DNA of 64,000 bases. Source: Blastococcus saxobsidens. Lineage in GTDB: Bacteria; Actinomycetota; Actinomycetes; Mycobacteriales; Geodermatophilaceae. Made by a program: the position numbers and the translations under genes. The number at the start of each line of letters is the position of its first letter. The stretch's first letter is position 1. The notes under the pieces are model-generated. The model made no database searches, was not told the origin of the DNA, and saw only the letters and a program-made list of their open reading frames with translations. Below are positions 27,648 through 38,753 of the stretch, one piece after another. The DNA is taken from positions 1 through 64,000 of the forward strand of contig NZ_POQT01000012.1 in NCBI RefSeq assembly GCF_002938435.1, written 5' to 3'.

Positions 27648-30197
27648 TCACGCCGTGCTCACCACGCCGAGCTCCGCCGGATCGGCCAGGTACTGCGAGT
27701 GCGGGAGGACTCGCACGGTGTAGCCGAACGCGCCGGTCCGCTCGAGCGGGACCGTCGCGGTGAACCAGTGCCGCGACCCGTCCGTCTGCTCGTGCGCCAT
27801 CGCCACCGAGGTCACGTCGTGCAGCCCGTCGGCGTCGTCGACGCGTCCGTAGGCCGCCTGCACCTCGACGTCGGATGGTTCCAGACCCGGCAGCTCCACC
27901 TCGGCGCGCAACGCCAGCGTCGACCCGATCTCCGGGGTGTCCTTGGCGCCGGTCGCCTCGACGTGCGCCACCCGCACGTCGTGCCAGTTGTGCAGCAGGT
28001 GCGCCCGCCAGGCCGCCTCGGTGCGGGCCGGGGCGTAGCCGTCCGCGGCCATGGTCCGGGCCGAGCCCGCCGCCGGGACGTAGAGCCGGCGCACGTAGTC
28101 GCGCACCATCCGCGTGGCCAGCACCTTCGGGCCGGTCTCGCGCAGCGTGTGCCGCACCATCTCGACCCACCGCCCCGGGATCCCGTCGCGGTCGCGCTCG
28201 TAGAAGCGCGGCAGGACCTGGTTGTCCAGCAGGTCGTAGATGGCGCGCGCCTCCACCTCGTCGCGCCGGTCGGCGTCGCTGACGCCGTCGGCCGTCGGGA
28301 TGGCCCAGCCGTTCTGGCCGTCGAACCACTCGTCCCACCAGCCGTCGCGGATGGAGAGGTTCAGCCCGCCGTTCAGCGCGGCCTTCATGCCGGACGTCCC
28401 GCAGGCCTCCAGCGGCCGCAGCGGGTTGTTCAGCCAGACGTCGCAACCCCAGTACAGGTAGCGCGCCATGCCGATGTCGTAGCCGGGCAGGAACGCGATC
28501 CGGTGCCGGATCTCCGGGTCGTCGGCGAAGGCGACCATCTGCTGGATCAGCTTCTTGCCGCCGTCGTCGGCCGGGTGGCTCTTGCCGGCGATGACGAGCT
28601 GGATCGGCCGCTCGGGGTCCAGCAGCAGCGCCTTGAGCCGCTCCGGGTCGCGCAGCATCAGGGTGAGCCGCTTGTAGGACGGGACCCGGCGGGCGAACCC
28701 GATGGTGAGGACGTCGGGGTCGAAGGCGGTGTCGGTCCAGCCGACCTCGGCCTCGGTCGCGCCCCGCGACAGCGCCGTCTCCCGGATCCGGCGGCGCACC
28801 TCGGTGACCAGCCGCGAGCGCAGCGTGCGCCGGACGGACCACAGGTCCGCGGCCGCGATGCCGTCCACGCCGTCGAAGTGCACGTCGCCGTCGACCTCGA
28901 CCGGGTCGCCCTGGGCCGAGCTCTGGGTGCCCATGTCGACCAGCTCGCGGGCGGTCCAGGTGGGTGCGTGCACACCGTTGGTGATCGACCCGATCGGGAC
29001 GTCGCCCTGGTCGAAGCCCGGCCACAGGCGGCTGAACATGCCCCGGCTGACCTCGCCGTGCAGCCGGCTCACGCCGTTTGCCCGCTGACCGAGGCGCAGC
29101 CCCATGTGCGCCATGTTGAACTTCGCCGGGTCCTCCTCGGCGCCGAGCGGCAGGAGGTGCTCCAGTGGGACGCCGAAGCCGGCGAAGTAGCGCTCGATGA
29201 GCGCCTTCGGGAACCGGTCGATGCCGGCGGGCACCGGCGTGTGCGTGGTGAACACCGTGCCGGCGCGGACCGCCTGCAGCGCCTCGGTGAAGCTGAGCCC
29301 GTGGGCCTCGCTCAGCTCGCGGATGCGCTCGACGCCCTGGAAACCGGCGTGCCCCTCGTTGGCGTGGAACACCTCAGGCATCGCGGTGCCGGTCAGGGAG
29401 CAGTAGGCGCGCAGGGCGCGGACGCCGCCGATGCCGAGCAGCATCTCCTGGCGCAGGCGGTGGTCCTCGTCGCCCCCGTAGAGGCGGTCGGTGACCAGGC
29501 GCTCGGCGGGCGCGTTCTCCTCGATGTCGCTGTCCAGCAGCAGCAGCGACACCCGGCCGACCTGCGCCCGCCACACGTGCGCGTGCAGGGTCCGGCCCTC
29601 GGGCAGCGGGACGGTGATGACGACGGCCGAACCGTCGGCCTGGCGCAGCAGCTTGATCGGCAGGCCGTGCGGGTCCAGCGACGGGTAGTGCTCCAGCTGC
29701 CAGCCGTCGGCCGACAGCCCCTGGCTGAAGTAGCCGGCCCGGTAGAGCAGCCCCACCCCGATCAGCGGGACGCCGAGGTCGGACGCGGCCTTCAGGTGGT
29801 CGCCGGCCAGGATGCCCAGCCCCCCGGAGTACTGCGGCAGCACCTCGGTGATGCCGAACTCGGCGGAGAAGTAGGCGATCGTCTGCGGCGCCTCGGCGCC
29901 CAGCGACTGGTACCAGCGGGGCGTGGAGAGGTACTCCTCCAGGTCGTCGACGGCGTCGGTCAGCCGGCGGACGAAGCGCCGGTCCCCGGCGAGCTGGGCC
30001 AGCCGCTGCGCCGAGACCTCCCCCAGCGCGCGCACCGGATCGCCCCCGCAGCTCTGCCACAGGGCGGGATCGAGCGCCTCGAAGAGATCCCTGGTCTCGG
30101 GGTGCCAGGACCAGCGGAGGTTCACCACCAGCTGGGAGAGAGGGAGGAGCGGTTCTGGCAGAGCCGCGCGGACGGTGAACCGACGAAGAGCTCGCAC
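27648..30197 (-). CDS. glgP: Alpha-glucan (glycogen/maltodextrin) phosphorylase
   Basis: 849 residues, GT35 family of the shorter archaeal/actinobacterial type. It releases glucose 1-phosphate from glucan ends. Motifs: an N-terminal DUF3417 segment (LVVNLRWSWHPETRDLFEALD), AYFSAEFGITEVLPQYSGGLGILAGDHLK, the His region THTPVPAGIDRF, and the PLP lysine in CGTSGMKAALNGGLNLS. The GTG at 30197 follows TAGTCT (30209-30204) by 6 nt, so it is leaderless, and it is divergent from glgE in a 158-nt gap. In M. tuberculosis, glgP and glgE are also adjacent and divergent. Confidence 0.95.
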   Translation of the reverse strand: MRALRRFTVRAALPEPLLPLSQLVVNLRWSWHPETRDLFEALDPALWQSCGGDPVRALGEVSAQRLAQLAGDRRFVRRLTDAVDDLEEYLSTPRWYQSLGAEAPQTIAYFSAEFGITEVLPQYSGGLGILAGDHLKAASDLGVPLIGVGLLYRAGYFSQGLSADGWQLEHYPSLDPHGLPIKLLRQADGSAVVITVPLPEGRTLHAHVWRAQVGRVSLLLLDSDIEENAPAERLVTDRLYGGDEDHRLRQEMLLGIGGVRALRAYCSLTGTAMPEVFHANEGHAGFQGVERIRELSEAHGLSFTEALQAVRAGTVFTTHTPVPAGIDRFPKALIERYFAGFGVPLEHLLPLGAEEDPAKFNMAHMGLRLGQRANGVSRLHGEVSRGMFSRLWPGFDQGDVPIGSITNGVHAPTWTARELVDMGTQSSAQGDPVEVDGDVHFDGVDGIAAADLWSVRRTLRSRLVTEVRRRIRETALSRGATEAEVGWTDTAFDPDVLTIGFARRVPSYKRLTLMLRDPERLKALLLDPERPIQLVIAGKSHPADDGGKKLIQQMVAFADDPEIRHRIAFLPGYDIGMARYLYWGCDVWLNNPLRPLEACGTSGMKAALNGGLNLSIRDGWWDEWFDGQNGWAIPTADGVSDADRRDEVEARAIYDLLDNQVLPRFYERDRDGIPGRWVEMVRHTLRETGPKVLATRMVRDYVRRLYVPAAGSARTMAADGYAPARTEAAWRAHLLHNWHDVRVAHVEATGAKDTPEIGSTLALRAEVELPGLEPSDVEVQAAYGRVDDADGLHDVTSVAMAHEQTDGSRHWFTATVPLERTGAFGYTVRVLPHSQYLADPAELGVVSTA

Positions 30198-30203
30198 CGG
30201 TCG

Positions 30204-30348
30204 AGACTAACCAGACCCGGGCCACCCGTCAGGATGTCCGCGTCCTCGCCGGGCAGCCCGACGGCGCGGCGCCCGCAGCCTCCAACGGGTGAGGCGGGAG
30301 GGGCAGTTCGCCGGTCGAGATGCTGGTGAGGCGGCAGGTGGATAGCGT
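30204..30348. promoter_or_regulatory. Divergent glgP/glgE promoter pair
   Basis: TAGTCT on the minus strand (30209-30204) and TAGCGT on the plus strand (30343-30348) are TAnnnT -10 elements. They end 6 and 7 nt before the GTG of glgP and the ATG of glgE. Both mRNAs would lack a leader, so control must be at transcription or within the coding sequence. No clear -35 or operator was found between them. Confidence 0.6.
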
Positions 30349-30355
30349 TGGGGCG

Positions 30356-32389
30356 ATGACTGGCCGCGCTGATCTCCGCCTCGGCATCACCGATGTCGCC
30401 CCTGTCGTGTCCTGCGGGTCGTTCTCGGCCCGTGCGGTCGTCGGCGAACACGTGCCGATCACGGCCACGATCTTCCGCGAGGGCCACGACGCCGTCGCCG
30501 CGAACGTGGTCTGGTCGGCGCCCGGCGAGGACGGCGACGCCGGCCCGCTGCGCCGACTCGAGAAGTACGGCGAGCAGCCCGACCGCTGGCTCACCACCGT
30601 CGTGCCCGACCGCGAGGGTCGCTGGTCCTTCCGGATCGAGGCCTGGAGCGACCCGCTGGCCACCTGGCGGCACGCCGTCGAGGTCAAGGTCGAGGCCGGC
30701 CAGGGCGCCGAGGAGCTGGCCAACGACCTCGAGGAGGGCGCACGCCTGCTCGAGCGCGTCGCCGCCGAGGCCGGCGACGACTGGCGCGGGCGGGTCACCG
30801 CCGCGGCCGAGGCGCTGCGCGACACCTCGCAGGAGCTCACCGTGCGCATCGCGCCGGCGCTGGCCGCGGGTCTGCAGCGCTACCTCTACGAGCACCCCGT
30901 GCGCGAGCTGCTCACCTCCTCACCGCGCTACGAGGTGTGGGTGGACCGCAGAGAGGCGCTGTTCGGCTCCTGGTACGAGTTCTTCCCGCGCTCGGAGGGC
31001 CCCGTCGTCGGCGGCATCCCGACGCACGGCACGTTCGCCACCGCCGCCGACCGCCTGCCGGCGGTCGCCGACATGGGCTTCGACATCGTCTACCTGCCGC
31101 CGATCCACCCGATCGGCACGGTGAACCGCAAGGGCCCGAACACCGCCCAGTTCCCCGGCGGCAACCCGCACGAGATCGGCCCCGACGACGTCGGCTCGCC
31201 CTGGGCCATCGGCAGCGCCGAGGGCGGTCACGACGCCGTCCACCCGCAACTGGGCACGATGGAGGACTTCGAGGCCTTCGTCGAGCGCACCCGCGAGCTG
31301 GGCATGGAGGTGGCGCTGGACTTCGCGCTCCAGGCGGCCCCGGACCACCCCTGGGTGGAGGCGCACCCGGAGTGGTTCACCACCAAGCCCGACGGCACGA
31401 TCGCCTACGCGGAGAACCCGCCGAAGAAGTACCAGGACATCTACCCGGTCAACTTCGACAACGACCCCGAGGGCATCTACGCCGAGTGCCGGCGGGTGAT
31501 CCAGGTGTGGATCGACGCCGGGGTGACGATCTTCCGGGTCGACAATCCGCACACCAAGCCGCTGAACTTCTGGCACTGGCTGATCTGGGACGTCAAGCAG
31601 AGCCACCCGGACGTGCTCTTCCTCGCCGAGGCGTTCACCCGGCCGGCGATGATGCACCAGCTGGCCCGGCTGGGCTTCACGCAGTCCTACACGTACTTCA
31701 CGTGGCGGACCGAGCGCGGCGAGATCGAGGAGTACGGGCGCGAGCTCGCCACGAACTCGCACTACATGCGGCCGAACTTCTTCGTGAACACCCCGGACAT
31801 CCTCCACGAGTCGCTGCAGTTCGGCGGCCCGCCGATGTTCAAGATCCGAGCGGTGCTCGCCTCGATGCTCAGCCCCACCTGGGGCGTCTACTCCGGCTTC
31901 GAGCTGTTCGAGCACGTGGCGGTCAAGCCGGGCAGCGAGGAGTACCTCGACAGCGAGAAGTACCGGCTGCGCCCACGTGACTGGGCCGGCGCCGAGGCCA
32001 GCGGCCGGAGCCTGGCCCCCTACCTGCGGCGACTCAACGAGATCCGGCGCGCCCATCCCGCGCTGCAGCAGCTGCGCACGCTGCGGTTCCACCAGGTCGA
32101 CAACCCGAACCTGCTCTGCTTCACCAAGACCGACCCTGGTTCGGCCGACGCCGTCCTCGTGGTCGTCAACCTCTCGAGCCACAACACCCAGATCGGGACG
32201 ACGGCACTGGATCTGCCGACGCTCGGCCTGGACTGGCACGAGCGCTTCGCGGTCACCGACGAGCTCACCGGCGCCCGGTACGACTGGGGCCAGTTCAACT
32301 ACGTCGAGCTCGACCCCTACCGGGAGCCCGCGCACGTCTTCGGGATCAGCTTCCCGCGGCCCGTGCAGTTCCCGCCGCCGGTCGACTGA
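30356..32389 (+). CDS. glgE: Alpha-1,4-glucan:maltose-1-phosphate maltosyltransferase
   Basis: 677 residues, GH13_3. GlgE extends alpha-1,4-glucan with maltose units from maltose 1-phosphate. An N-terminal DUF3416 beta domain precedes the barrel. Signatures are GWYEFFPRS-like [30 protein letters not shown], the nucleophile Asp in [14 protein letters not shown] and the acid Glu in FLAEAFTRP, with [11 protein letters not shown] after them. The ATG at 30356 is chosen for TAGCGT 7 nt upstream. It heads glgE-treS-mak-glgB, a complete operon-like set for the GlgE pathway from trehalose. Confidence 0.96.
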   Translation: MTGRADLRLGITDVAPVVSCGSFSARAVVGEHVPITATIFREGHDAVAANVVWSAPGEDGDAGPLRRLEKYGEQPDRWLTTVVPDREGRWSFRIEAWSDPLATWRHAVEVKVEAGQGAEELANDLEEGARLLERVAAEAGDDWRGRVTAAAEALRDTSQELTVRIAPALAAGLQRYLYEHPVRELLTSSPRYEVWVDRREALFGSWYEFFPRSEGPVVGGIPTHGTFATAADRLPAVADMGFDIVYLPPIHPIGTVNRKGPNTAQFPGGNPHEIGPDDVGSPWAIGSAEGGHDAVHPQLGTMEDFEAFVERTRELGMEVALDFALQAAPDHPWVEAHPEWFTTKPDGTIAYAENPPKKYQDIYPVNFDNDPEGIYAECRRVIQVWIDAGVTIFRVDNPHTKPLNFWHWLIWDVKQSHPDVLFLAEAFTRPAMMHQLARLGFTQSYTYFTWRTERGEIEEYGRELATNSHYMRPNFFVNTPDILHESLQFGGPPMFKIRAVLASMLSPTWGVYSGFELFEHVAVKPGSEEYLDSEKYRLRPRDWAGAEASGRSLAPYLRRLNEIRRAHPALQQLRTLRFHQVDNPNLLCFTKTDPGSADAVLVVVNLSSHNTQIGTTALDLPTLGLDWHERFAVTDELTGARYDWGQFNYVELDPYREPAHVFGISFPRPVQFPPPVD

Positions 32390-32449
32390 GAAAGGACCCG
32401 CCTGCCCCCCATCGCTCGCACGCTCGGGACGGGCCCCTGCACGCGGGCC
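32390..32449 (+). repeat. Dispersed palindromic element, copy 3, after glgE
   Basis: It begins directly after the glgE stop (GAAAGGACC) and ends GGGCC. The outer stem is CCCGCCTGC with GCACGCGGG, with one C-C mismatch. It lies between glgE and treS, so it may terminate or attenuate transcription inside the cluster, or process the mRNA. Confidence 0.75.
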
Positions 32450-32490
32450 ACCGACCGCCCATCCACTACCTGAACGAGGCATACGCGTCG

Positions 32491-34311
32491 ATGACCGTTC
32501 CCGTCCCCGACTCCCCTGCCGCCCACTCCGCGCTCCCCCCGCCCGGGTCGGATCCCGAGTGGTACAAGCGCGCCGTCTTCTACGAGGTGCTGGTCCGCGG
32601 GTTCGCCGACAGCAATGCCGACGGTGTGGGCGACCTCCGCGGCATGATCGACAAGCTGGACTACCTGCAGTGGCTCGGCGTGGACTGCCTGTGGCTGCCG
32701 CCGTTCTTCGCCTCACCGCTGCGCGACGGCGGCTACGACGTCAGCGACTACACCGCGGTGCTGCCGGAGTTCGGCAACATCGAGGACTTCCACGAGTTCC
32801 TCGACGAGGCCCACGCCCGCGGCATGCGCGTGATCATCGACTTCGTCATGAACCACACCTCGGACCAGCACCCGTGGTTCCAGGCCTCCCGCAGCGATCC
32901 GGAAGGCGACTACGGGGATTTTTATGTATGGGCCGACGACGACACCGGCTACGCCGACGCCCGGATCATCTTCGTCGACACCGAGAGCTCGAACTGGACG
33001 TTCGACCCGGTGCGCAAGCAGTACTTCTGGCACCGCTTCTTCTCCCACCAGCCGGACCTCAACTTCGAGAACCCGAAGGTGCGCGAGGCGATCATCGACG
33101 CGCTGCGCTTCTGGCTGGACCTCGGCATCGACGGCTTCCGGCTCGACGCCGTGCCCTACCTCTTCGAGGAGGAGGGCACCAACTGCGAGAACCTGCCGCG
33201 CACCCACGAGTTCCTCAAGGAGGTGCGCAAGGTCGTCGACGCGAACTACCCGGACACGGTGCTGCTGTGCGAGGCCAACCAGTGGCCGGCCGACGTCGTC
33301 GAGTACTTCGGCGAGAACGGCGACGAGTGCCAGATGGCCTTCCACTTCCCGGTCATGCCGCGCCTGTTCATGGCCGTGCGCCGGGAGCAGCGCTTCCCGA
33401 TCTCGGAGATCATGGCGCAGACGCCGGACATCCCGGACAACTGCCAGTGGGGCGTCTTCCTGCGCAACCACGACGAGCTGACGCTCGAGATGGTCACCGA
33501 CGAAGAGCGCGACTACATGTGGGGCGAGTACGCCAAGGACCCCCGCATGAAGGCCAACATCGGCATCCGTCGCCGGCTGGCCCCGCTGCTGGACAACGAC
33601 GTCAACACCCTCGAGCTGTTCAACGCGCTGCTGCTGTCGCTGCCCGGCTCGCCCGTCCTCTACTACGGCGACGAGATCGGCATGGGGGACAACATCTGGC
33701 TCGGTGACCGTGACGGCGTCCGCACCCCGATGCAGTGGACGCCGGACCGCAACGGCGGCTTCTCCACCGCCGACCCGCAGCGGATGTACCTGCCGCTGAA
33801 CGCCGACCCCGTGTACGGCTACCAGGTCACCAACGTCGAGTCGCAGCTGCGCAACACCAACTCCCTGCTGCAGTGGCTCCGCCGGATGATCCAGGTCCGC
33901 GGCCAGCACCCCACGTTCGGGCTCGGCAGCTACGCCGAGATCGGCTCGCGCAACCCCACGGTGCTGTCCTTCGTCCGCGAGTTCGGCGACGACGTCGTGC
34001 TGTGCGTGAACAACCTGTCGCGGTTCCCGCAGCCGGTGGAGCTCGACCTGCGCCGCTTCGAGGGCTACACGCCCGTGGAGCTGACCGGCCGGGTGGAGTT
34101 CCCGCAGATCGGCGTCCTGCCCTACATGCTCACCCTCGCCGGGCACGGCTTCTACTGGTTCGAGCTCTCCAAGCCGACCGAGCCGGTCGTCGAGGAGACC
34201 GAGGACTGGGCCAGCGCCACCTCCAGCTCCGTGGCCGACTCGCTGTTGGCCGCCGGGGTGGTCAGCGCCGCCGAGGAGACCCCGACCGACGAGTCCGGAG
34301 GCACGCGATGA
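32491..34311 (+). CDS. treS: Trehalose synthase / maltose alpha-D-glucosyltransferase
   Basis: 606 residues, GH13_16. TreS interconverts maltose and trehalose and provides maltose for Mak. The catalytic triad is Asp in [16 protein letters not shown], Glu in [13 protein letters not shown] and Asp in [12 protein letters not shown]. The start ATG 32491 gives [25 protein letters not shown] is the family N-terminus. The stop overlaps the mak start by 4 nt (ATGA). Odd: codons 143-146 (32917-32928) read GAT TTT TAT GTA, four A/T-ending codons in a row, unlike the rest of the gene. In many actinobacteria treS and mak are fused or adjacent. Confidence 0.95.
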   Translation: MTVPVPDSPAAHSALPPPGSDPEWYKRAVFYEVLVRGFADSNADGVGDLRGMIDKLDYLQWLGVDCLWLPPFFASPLRDGGYDVSDYTAVLPEFGNIEDFHEFLDEAHARGMRVIIDFVMNHTSDQHPWFQASRSDPEGDYGDFYVWADDDTGYADARIIFVDTESSNWTFDPVRKQYFWHRFFSHQPDLNFENPKVREAIIDALRFWLDLGIDGFRLDAVPYLFEEEGTNCENLPRTHEFLKEVRKVVDANYPDTVLLCEANQWPADVVEYFGENGDECQMAFHFPVMPRLFMAVRREQRFPISEIMAQTPDIPDNCQWGVFLRNHDELTLEMVTDEERDYMWGEYAKDPRMKANIGIRRRLAPLLDNDVNTLELFNALLLSLPGSPVLYYGDEIGMGDNIWLGDRDGVRTPMQWTPDRNGGFSTADPQRMYLPLNADPVYGYQVTNVESQLRNTNSLLQWLRRMIQVRGQHPTFGLGSYAEIGSRNPTVLSFVREFGDDVVLCVNNLSRFPQPVELDLRRFEGYTPVELTGRVEFPQIGVLPYMLTLAGHGFYWFELSKPTEPVVEETEDWASATSSSVADSLLAAGVVSAAEETPTDESGGTR

Positions 34312-35675
34312 AGGCACTGACCGACCTGTTCCGCGAGTGGATCCCGCAGCAGCGGTGGTTCGGCGGCAAGGGCCGGGAGTGGGCCGACGTCACCGAGGAC
34401 GGGTTCTTCCTCGACCGCGGCAACCCGGTGCTGTCGGTGCACCGGGTGCGGATCGAGTACACCGACGGCGGGCGTGACACCTACCTGGTGCCGCTCTCCT
34501 GGCGGGACCAGCAGGCCGAGGACCTGGAGTCGGCGTTCGTCGGCGCGGTCGCCAGCGAGGGCAACGAGACCTACGCCTACGACGCGATGCGCGACCGCGA
34601 GTCGACCGCGCCGTGGCTGATCCACCTGGCCCAGGGGTCCTCCATCGGCCCGATGCACTTCTCCCCCGCCGACGAGGGGCACATCCCCGAGGGGCTGCCC
34701 GGCGACATCGTCTCCACCGAGCAGAGCAACACCTCGCTGGTCTACGGCCAGGAGGCGATCCTCAAGCTGTTCCGCCGGCTGGAACCGGGGCTCAACCCCG
34801 ACGTCGAGGTGCACGCCGCGCTGCGCCGGACGGAGAACGAGCACATCGCCCCGCTCCTGGGGCACGTCCAGATCGACGACGCGGCCGGCGGCGAGCCCGC
34901 CACCGTCGCGATGCTGCAGACCTTCGTGGCCAACGCCAGCGACGGCTGGCGGCTGGCCACCGCGAGCGTGCGGGACCTCTACGCCGAGGGCGACCTGCAC
35001 GCCGACGAGGTGGGCGGGGACTTCGCCGCCGACAGCCGCCGGCTGGGTGCGGCCACCGCCTCCGTGCACGCCGACCTGGCGCGCGTCCTGCCGACCGAGG
35101 AGGCGACGCGCGACTGGTTCGCCACCGTGGCGCGGCAGATGTCGGAGCGGCTGGACGCGGCGATCGAGATCGTGCCGCAGCTGGCCGAGCACGCCGACGG
35201 CCTGCGGGCGCTGTACGCCGCCGTCGCCGACAGCGACGAGCGGGTCGTGCGCCAGCGGGTGCACGGCGACCTCCACCTGGGGCAGGTGCTGCGGACCGCG
35301 ACGGGCTGGATCATCCTCGACTTCGAGGGCGAGCCGGCCCGCCCGCTGGCCGACCGCCGGGAGCTGGACACCCCGCTGCGGGACGTCGCCGGCATGCTGC
35401 GCAGCTTCGACTACGCCGCCCGGCACCTGCTGGTGGAGCAGCCGGAGGACACCCAGCGCGAGTACCGCGCCCAGGAGTGGGCGGCGCGCAATCGCGCCGC
35501 CTTCTGCGCGGGCTACTCGGAGGCCAGCGGGCTCGACCCGTGCGGGGAGTCACCACTCCTTCGGGCGTTCGAGGCGGACAAGGCGGTTTACGAATGCGTC
35601 TACGAGGCGAGGAACCGTCCGCACTGGCTCATGATCCCGCTCCAGTCGTTGTCCCGGATCGCCGACCGCGACTGA
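34308..35675 (+). CDS. mak: Maltokinase
   Basis: 455 residues. Mak (Pep2) phosphorylates maltose with ATP to maltose 1-phosphate, the GlgE substrate. The N-terminal cap domain starts [20 protein letters not shown]. The kinase core shows the Lys strand [19 protein letters not shown], the catalytic loop [13 protein letters not shown] and the metal site [27 protein letters not shown] closes the C-terminus, as in other Mak proteins. The ATG at 34308 overlaps treS, so the two are translationally coupled; TreS and Mak form a complex in mycobacteria. Confidence 0.94.
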   Translation: MKALTDLFREWIPQQRWFGGKGREWADVTEDGFFLDRGNPVLSVHRVRIEYTDGGRDTYLVPLSWRDQQAEDLESAFVGAVASEGNETYAYDAMRDRESTAPWLIHLAQGSSIGPMHFSPADEGHIPEGLPGDIVSTEQSNTSLVYGQEAILKLFRRLEPGLNPDVEVHAALRRTENEHIAPLLGHVQIDDAAGGEPATVAMLQTFVANASDGWRLATASVRDLYAEGDLHADEVGGDFAADSRRLGAATASVHADLARVLPTEEATRDWFATVARQMSERLDAAIEIVPQLAEHADGLRALYAAVADSDERVVRQRVHGDLHLGQVLRTATGWIILDFEGEPARPLADRRELDTPLRDVAGMLRSFDYAARHLLVEQPEDTQREYRAQEWAARNRAAFCAGYSEASGLDPCGESPLLRAFEADKAVYECVYEARNRPHWLMIPLQSLSRIADRD

Positions 35676-35728
35676 CGCAGGCGAACCGACGGACCAGAGC
35701 ACCGAGAACGGACGAGGACGGCGAAACG

Positions 35729-38611
35729 ATGACGACCGACGACCACGCGCAGAGCAAGCAGGACCTCCAGCGTGCCGTGGAGGAGAAGGTCGCCCAGGCC
35801 GAGGCGGCCGCCGGCAGCGAGCCGCCGGTGAACGCCCCCGCGGCCGGCGGGACGACCAAGCGCACCGCCGCGAAGAAGGCGGTGGGCGACAGGGTGCCGG
35901 CCAAGAAGGCGGCCGCGAAGAAGGCCCCGGCCGCCAAGAAGGCGGCCCCGGCGAAGAAGGCCGCCGCGGAGAAGGCCACGACCGCCAAGCGCACGACGGC
36001 CAAGAAGGTCGCCGCGGCGCCCACCGCCACCGAGGCGACCCCGGAGCACGGTGGCGAGGAGACCGAGACCACCGCCAACCCCGTGGTCGCGCCCGCGCCG
36101 ATCGCCGAGCCCGGGGACGGCACCGGCGCCCCGGCCGGCCAGCCGGTCGCGCCCGACCCCGACCCGGCGACGCCGCCCACCCCGCAGGCGCCGTCGGAGG
36201 CTCCCGCGCAGGACAGCGGCGGTGCCGCCCCGGGGGCTGCCGAACCGGCGGCTGCCGCCGCTCCCCCGGCTGCCGCCGCTCCCCCGGCTGCCGCCGCTCC
36301 CCCGGCCTCGGACGTCGCGGTCGCGGGCAGCGGGCAGGCCGGCGGCACCACCGCGGGGGCCGCCGAGGACCAGGCGATCGAGGAGTTCACCGACGAGGAC
36401 CTGCGGGCCGTGGTCGAGGGCTGGTCCCGCGACCCGCACCGGGTGCTCGGGGCGCACCGCACCGCAGGTGGATGGGCTGTGCGCACGCTGCGCCCGGACG
36501 CCCGCGCCGTCGCCGTCCTGGACGAGGACGGCAGCCGGTACGAGATGAGACAGCTGCACGAGGGGGGCATCTACGAGGCGGCGCTCCCCCGCCAGCCAGG
36601 TGACTACCGCATCGAGGTCACCTACGGCGACGGCGAGGGCGGCACCACCACGCACACGGTCGACGACCCGTTCCGCTGGCTGCCCACGCTGGGCCCGCTG
36701 GACGAGCACCTGATCCGCGAAGGCCGTCACGAGCGGCTGTGGGAGGTCCTCGGCGCGCACGTCCGCCGCTACGAGACGCCCCGGGGCACCGTCGAAGGCG
36801 TCTCCTTCGCCGTCTGGGCCCCCAGCGCCCGCGGTGTGAAGGTCACCGGCGACTTCGACTACTGGGAGGCCCGCGCCTACCCGATGCGCCACCTCGGCTC
36901 CTCCGGGGTCTGGGAGATCTTCATCCCGGGCGCCCAGGCGGGCACCCGCTACCGCTACCACGTCCTCGGGGCCGACGGCACCTGGCGGGAGAAGTCCGAC
37001 CCGCTCGCCTTCGCCACCGAGGTGCCCCCGCTCAACGCCTCGGTCGTCACGGAGTCCACCTACGAGTGGGGCGACGACGCGTGGCTGGCCACGCGCGCCG
37101 AGGCCGGCTGGCACCAGCGGCCGATGAGCGTCTACGAGGTGCACGCCGGCTCGTGGCGGCAGGGGCTGTCCTACCGCGAGCTCGCCGACGAGCTGGTCGA
37201 CTACGTCGTCGCCGCCGGCTTCACCCACATCGAGTTCATGCCGCTGGCCGAGCACCCCTTCGGCGGCTCCTGGGGCTACCAGGTCACCTCCTACTACGCG
37301 CCCACGTCGCGCTTCGGCAGCCCGGACGACCTCCGCTACCTGATCGACCGCGCCCACCAGGCCGGCATCGGCGTGATCGTGGACTGGGTCCCGGCGCACT
37401 TCCCCAAGGACGAGTGGGCGCTGGCCCGCTTCGACGGCACGTCGCTGTACGAGCACGGCGACCCGCGCCGGGGCGAGCAGCTGGACTGGGGCACCTACGT
37501 CTTCGACTTCGGCCGGTCCGAGGTCCGCAACTTCCTGGTCGCCAACGCGCTGTTCTGGTGCAAGGAATTCCACGTCGACGGCATCCGGGTCGACGCGGTC
37601 GCCTCGATGCTCTACCTGGACTACTCCCGCTCCGAGTGGCTGCCCAACAAGTACGGCGGCCGGGAGAACCTCGAGGCGGTGGCCTTCCTGCAGGAGTTCA
37701 ACGCCACCGTCTACCGCGAGGTCCCCGGCGTGATGACCATCGCCGAGGAGTCCACCGCGTGGCCGGGCGTCACCCGGCCCACCCACCTCGGGGGACTGGG
37801 CTTCGGCTTCAAGTGGAACATGGGCTGGATGCACGACTCGCTGGCCTACGTCGAGCGCGAGCCGATCTACCGCAGCTACCACCACGGCCAGCTCACGTTC
37901 TCGATGCACTACGCCTACACCGAGAACTTCGTGCTGCCGATCAGCCACGACGAGGTCGTGTACGGCAAGGGCTCGATGCTGCGGAAGATGCCGGGTGACC
38001 GGTGGCAGCAGCTGGCCAACCTGCGGGCCTACCTCGCCTACATGTGGGCGCACCCCGGCAAGCAGCTGCTGTTCATGGGGTCGGAGTTCGCCCAGGACTC
38101 GGAGTGGGCCGAGAGCCGCTCGCTGGACTGGTGGCACCTCGACGACCCGGCGCACCGCGGGATCCTGCAGCTGGTCACCGACCTCAACGGCCGCTACAAG
38201 GAGTTCGACGCCCTCTGGTCGCTGGACGTGGACCCCGCCGGCTTCCAGTGGATCGACGCCAACGACGCCTCGGGCAACGTGCTGTCGTTCCTGCGGTACG
38301 GCGCGGCACCGAAGGACGCCCTCCCAGCGGCGGACGCGGACGAGGACGGCGCCGCCGCCGGTACGACGGAGGGCTCCGCGCTGGCCTGCGTCGTCAACTT
38401 CTCCGGCGCCCCGCACCCCGAGTACCGGATCGGCCTGCCGCGCGCCGGCCAGTGGCGCGAGGTGCTCAACAGCGACGCCGAGGGGTACGGCGGCTCCGGG
38501 GTCGGCAACTACGGCGGCGTCGAGGCCCTGGCCGAGCCGTGGCACGGCCAGCCGTACTCGGCGACGATCTCCGCGCCGCCGCTGGGCACCGTCTGGTTCC
38601 TGCACGAGTAG
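35729..38611 (+). CDS. glgB: 1,4-alpha-glucan branching enzyme with Lys/Ala-rich N-terminal extension
   Basis: 960 residues, about 220 more than typical GlgB. Residues 218-960 are a normal enzyme: two CBM48-like modules (DPHRVLGAH and [16 protein letters not shown]) and a GH13_9 barrel with Asp in [12 protein letters not shown], Glu in [10 protein letters not shown] and Asp in [12 protein letters not shown]. Residues 44-93 carry 15 lysines in AKKA-type repeats like histone H1 or actinobacterial HU tails; residues 95-215 are Ala/Pro-rich with three AAAAPP repeats. ATG 35729 is kept because coding bias holds throughout. The tail could bind acidic partners, RNA or glucan; it has no known function. 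The gene ends the glgE operon and a palindromic repeat starts at its stop. Confidence 0.92.
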   Translation: MTTDDHAQSKQDLQRAVEEKVAQAEAAAGSEPPVNAPAAGGTTKRTAAKKAVGDRVPAKKAAAKKAPAAKKAAPAKKAAAEKATTAKRTTAKKVAAAPTATEATPEHGGEETETTANPVVAPAPIAEPGDGTGAPAGQPVAPDPDPATPPTPQAPSEAPAQDSGGAAPGAAEPAAAAAPPAAAAPPAAAAPPASDVAVAGSGQAGGTTAGAAEDQAIEEFTDEDLRAVVEGWSRDPHRVLGAHRTAGGWAVRTLRPDARAVAVLDEDGSRYEMRQLHEGGIYEAALPRQPGDYRIEVTYGDGEGGTTTHTVDDPFRWLPTLGPLDEHLIREGRHERLWEVLGAHVRRYETPRGTVEGVSFAVWAPSARGVKVTGDFDYWEARAYPMRHLGSSGVWEIFIPGAQAGTRYRYHVLGADGTWREKSDPLAFATEVPPLNASVVTESTYEWGDDAWLATRAEAGWHQRPMSVYEVHAGSWRQGLSYRELADELVDYVVAAGFTHIEFMPLAEHPFGGSWGYQVTSYYAPTSRFGSPDDLRYLIDRAHQAGIGVIVDWVPAHFPKDEWALARFDGTSLYEHGDPRRGEQLDWGTYVFDFGRSEVRNFLVANALFWCKEFHVDGIRVDAVASMLYLDYSRSEWLPNKYGGRENLEAVAFLQEFNATVYREVPGVMTIAEESTAWPGVTRPTHLGGLGFGFKWNMGWMHDSLAYVEREPIYRSYHHGQLTFSMHYAYTENFVLPISHDEVVYGKGSMLRKMPGDRWQQLANLRAYLAYMWAHPGKQLLFMGSEFAQDSEWAESRSLDWWHLDDPAHRGILQLVTDLNGRYKEFDALWSLDVDPAGFQWIDANDASGNVLSFLRYGAAPKDALPAADADEDGAAAGTTEGSALACVVNFSGAPHPEYRIGLPRAGQWREVLNSDAEGYGGSGVGNYGGVEALAEPWHGQPYSATISAPPLGTVWFLHE
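36251..36304 (+). repeat. Three 18-bp in-frame tandem repeats in glgB
   Basis: GCTGCCGCCGCTCCCCCG occurs three times without change at 36251-36268, 36269-36286 and 36287-36304, encoding AAAAPP each time. It lies in the linker between the Lys-rich tail and the enzyme, so copy number can vary without harm to the fold. Confidence 0.85.
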
Positions 38612-38669
38612 AAGGACCACCCTTCCCCCCACGCCTCGCAAGCTCGGCGCGGGTCCCTGAAGGCTGGCC
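38609..38669 (+). repeat. Dispersed palindromic element, copy 4, after glgB
   Basis: It starts with the glgB stop codon itself (TAGAAGGACC). The outer stem is CCACCCTTC with GAAGGCTGG (one mismatch), and the centre ACGCCTCGC...GGCGCGGG is nearly identical to the copy after etfA. It is joined to a second hairpin at 38667-38702. Confidence 0.8.
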
Positions 38670-38702
38670 GTTCCAGCATGTCACCAGGCATGCTGGAACG
38701 GC
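38667..38702 (+). terminator. Perfect 14-bp hairpin after glgB
   Basis: GCCGTTCCAGCATG (38667-38680) pairs with CATGCTGGAACGGC (38689-38702) over an 8-nt loop. With the element just before it this makes a double hairpin at the end of the glgE-treS-mak-glgB unit. Confidence 0.75.
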
Positions 38703-38753
38703 TCGCCCCGCCGGACGGGCGTCGGCCGGGTTCCGGGGGGACGACCACAGACG

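Noticed and set aside
26493-30329. Very long plus-strand frame across the FHA gene and glgP
   Set aside because: Antisense of two clear genes; no recognisable domain and the codon bias belongs to the minus strand.
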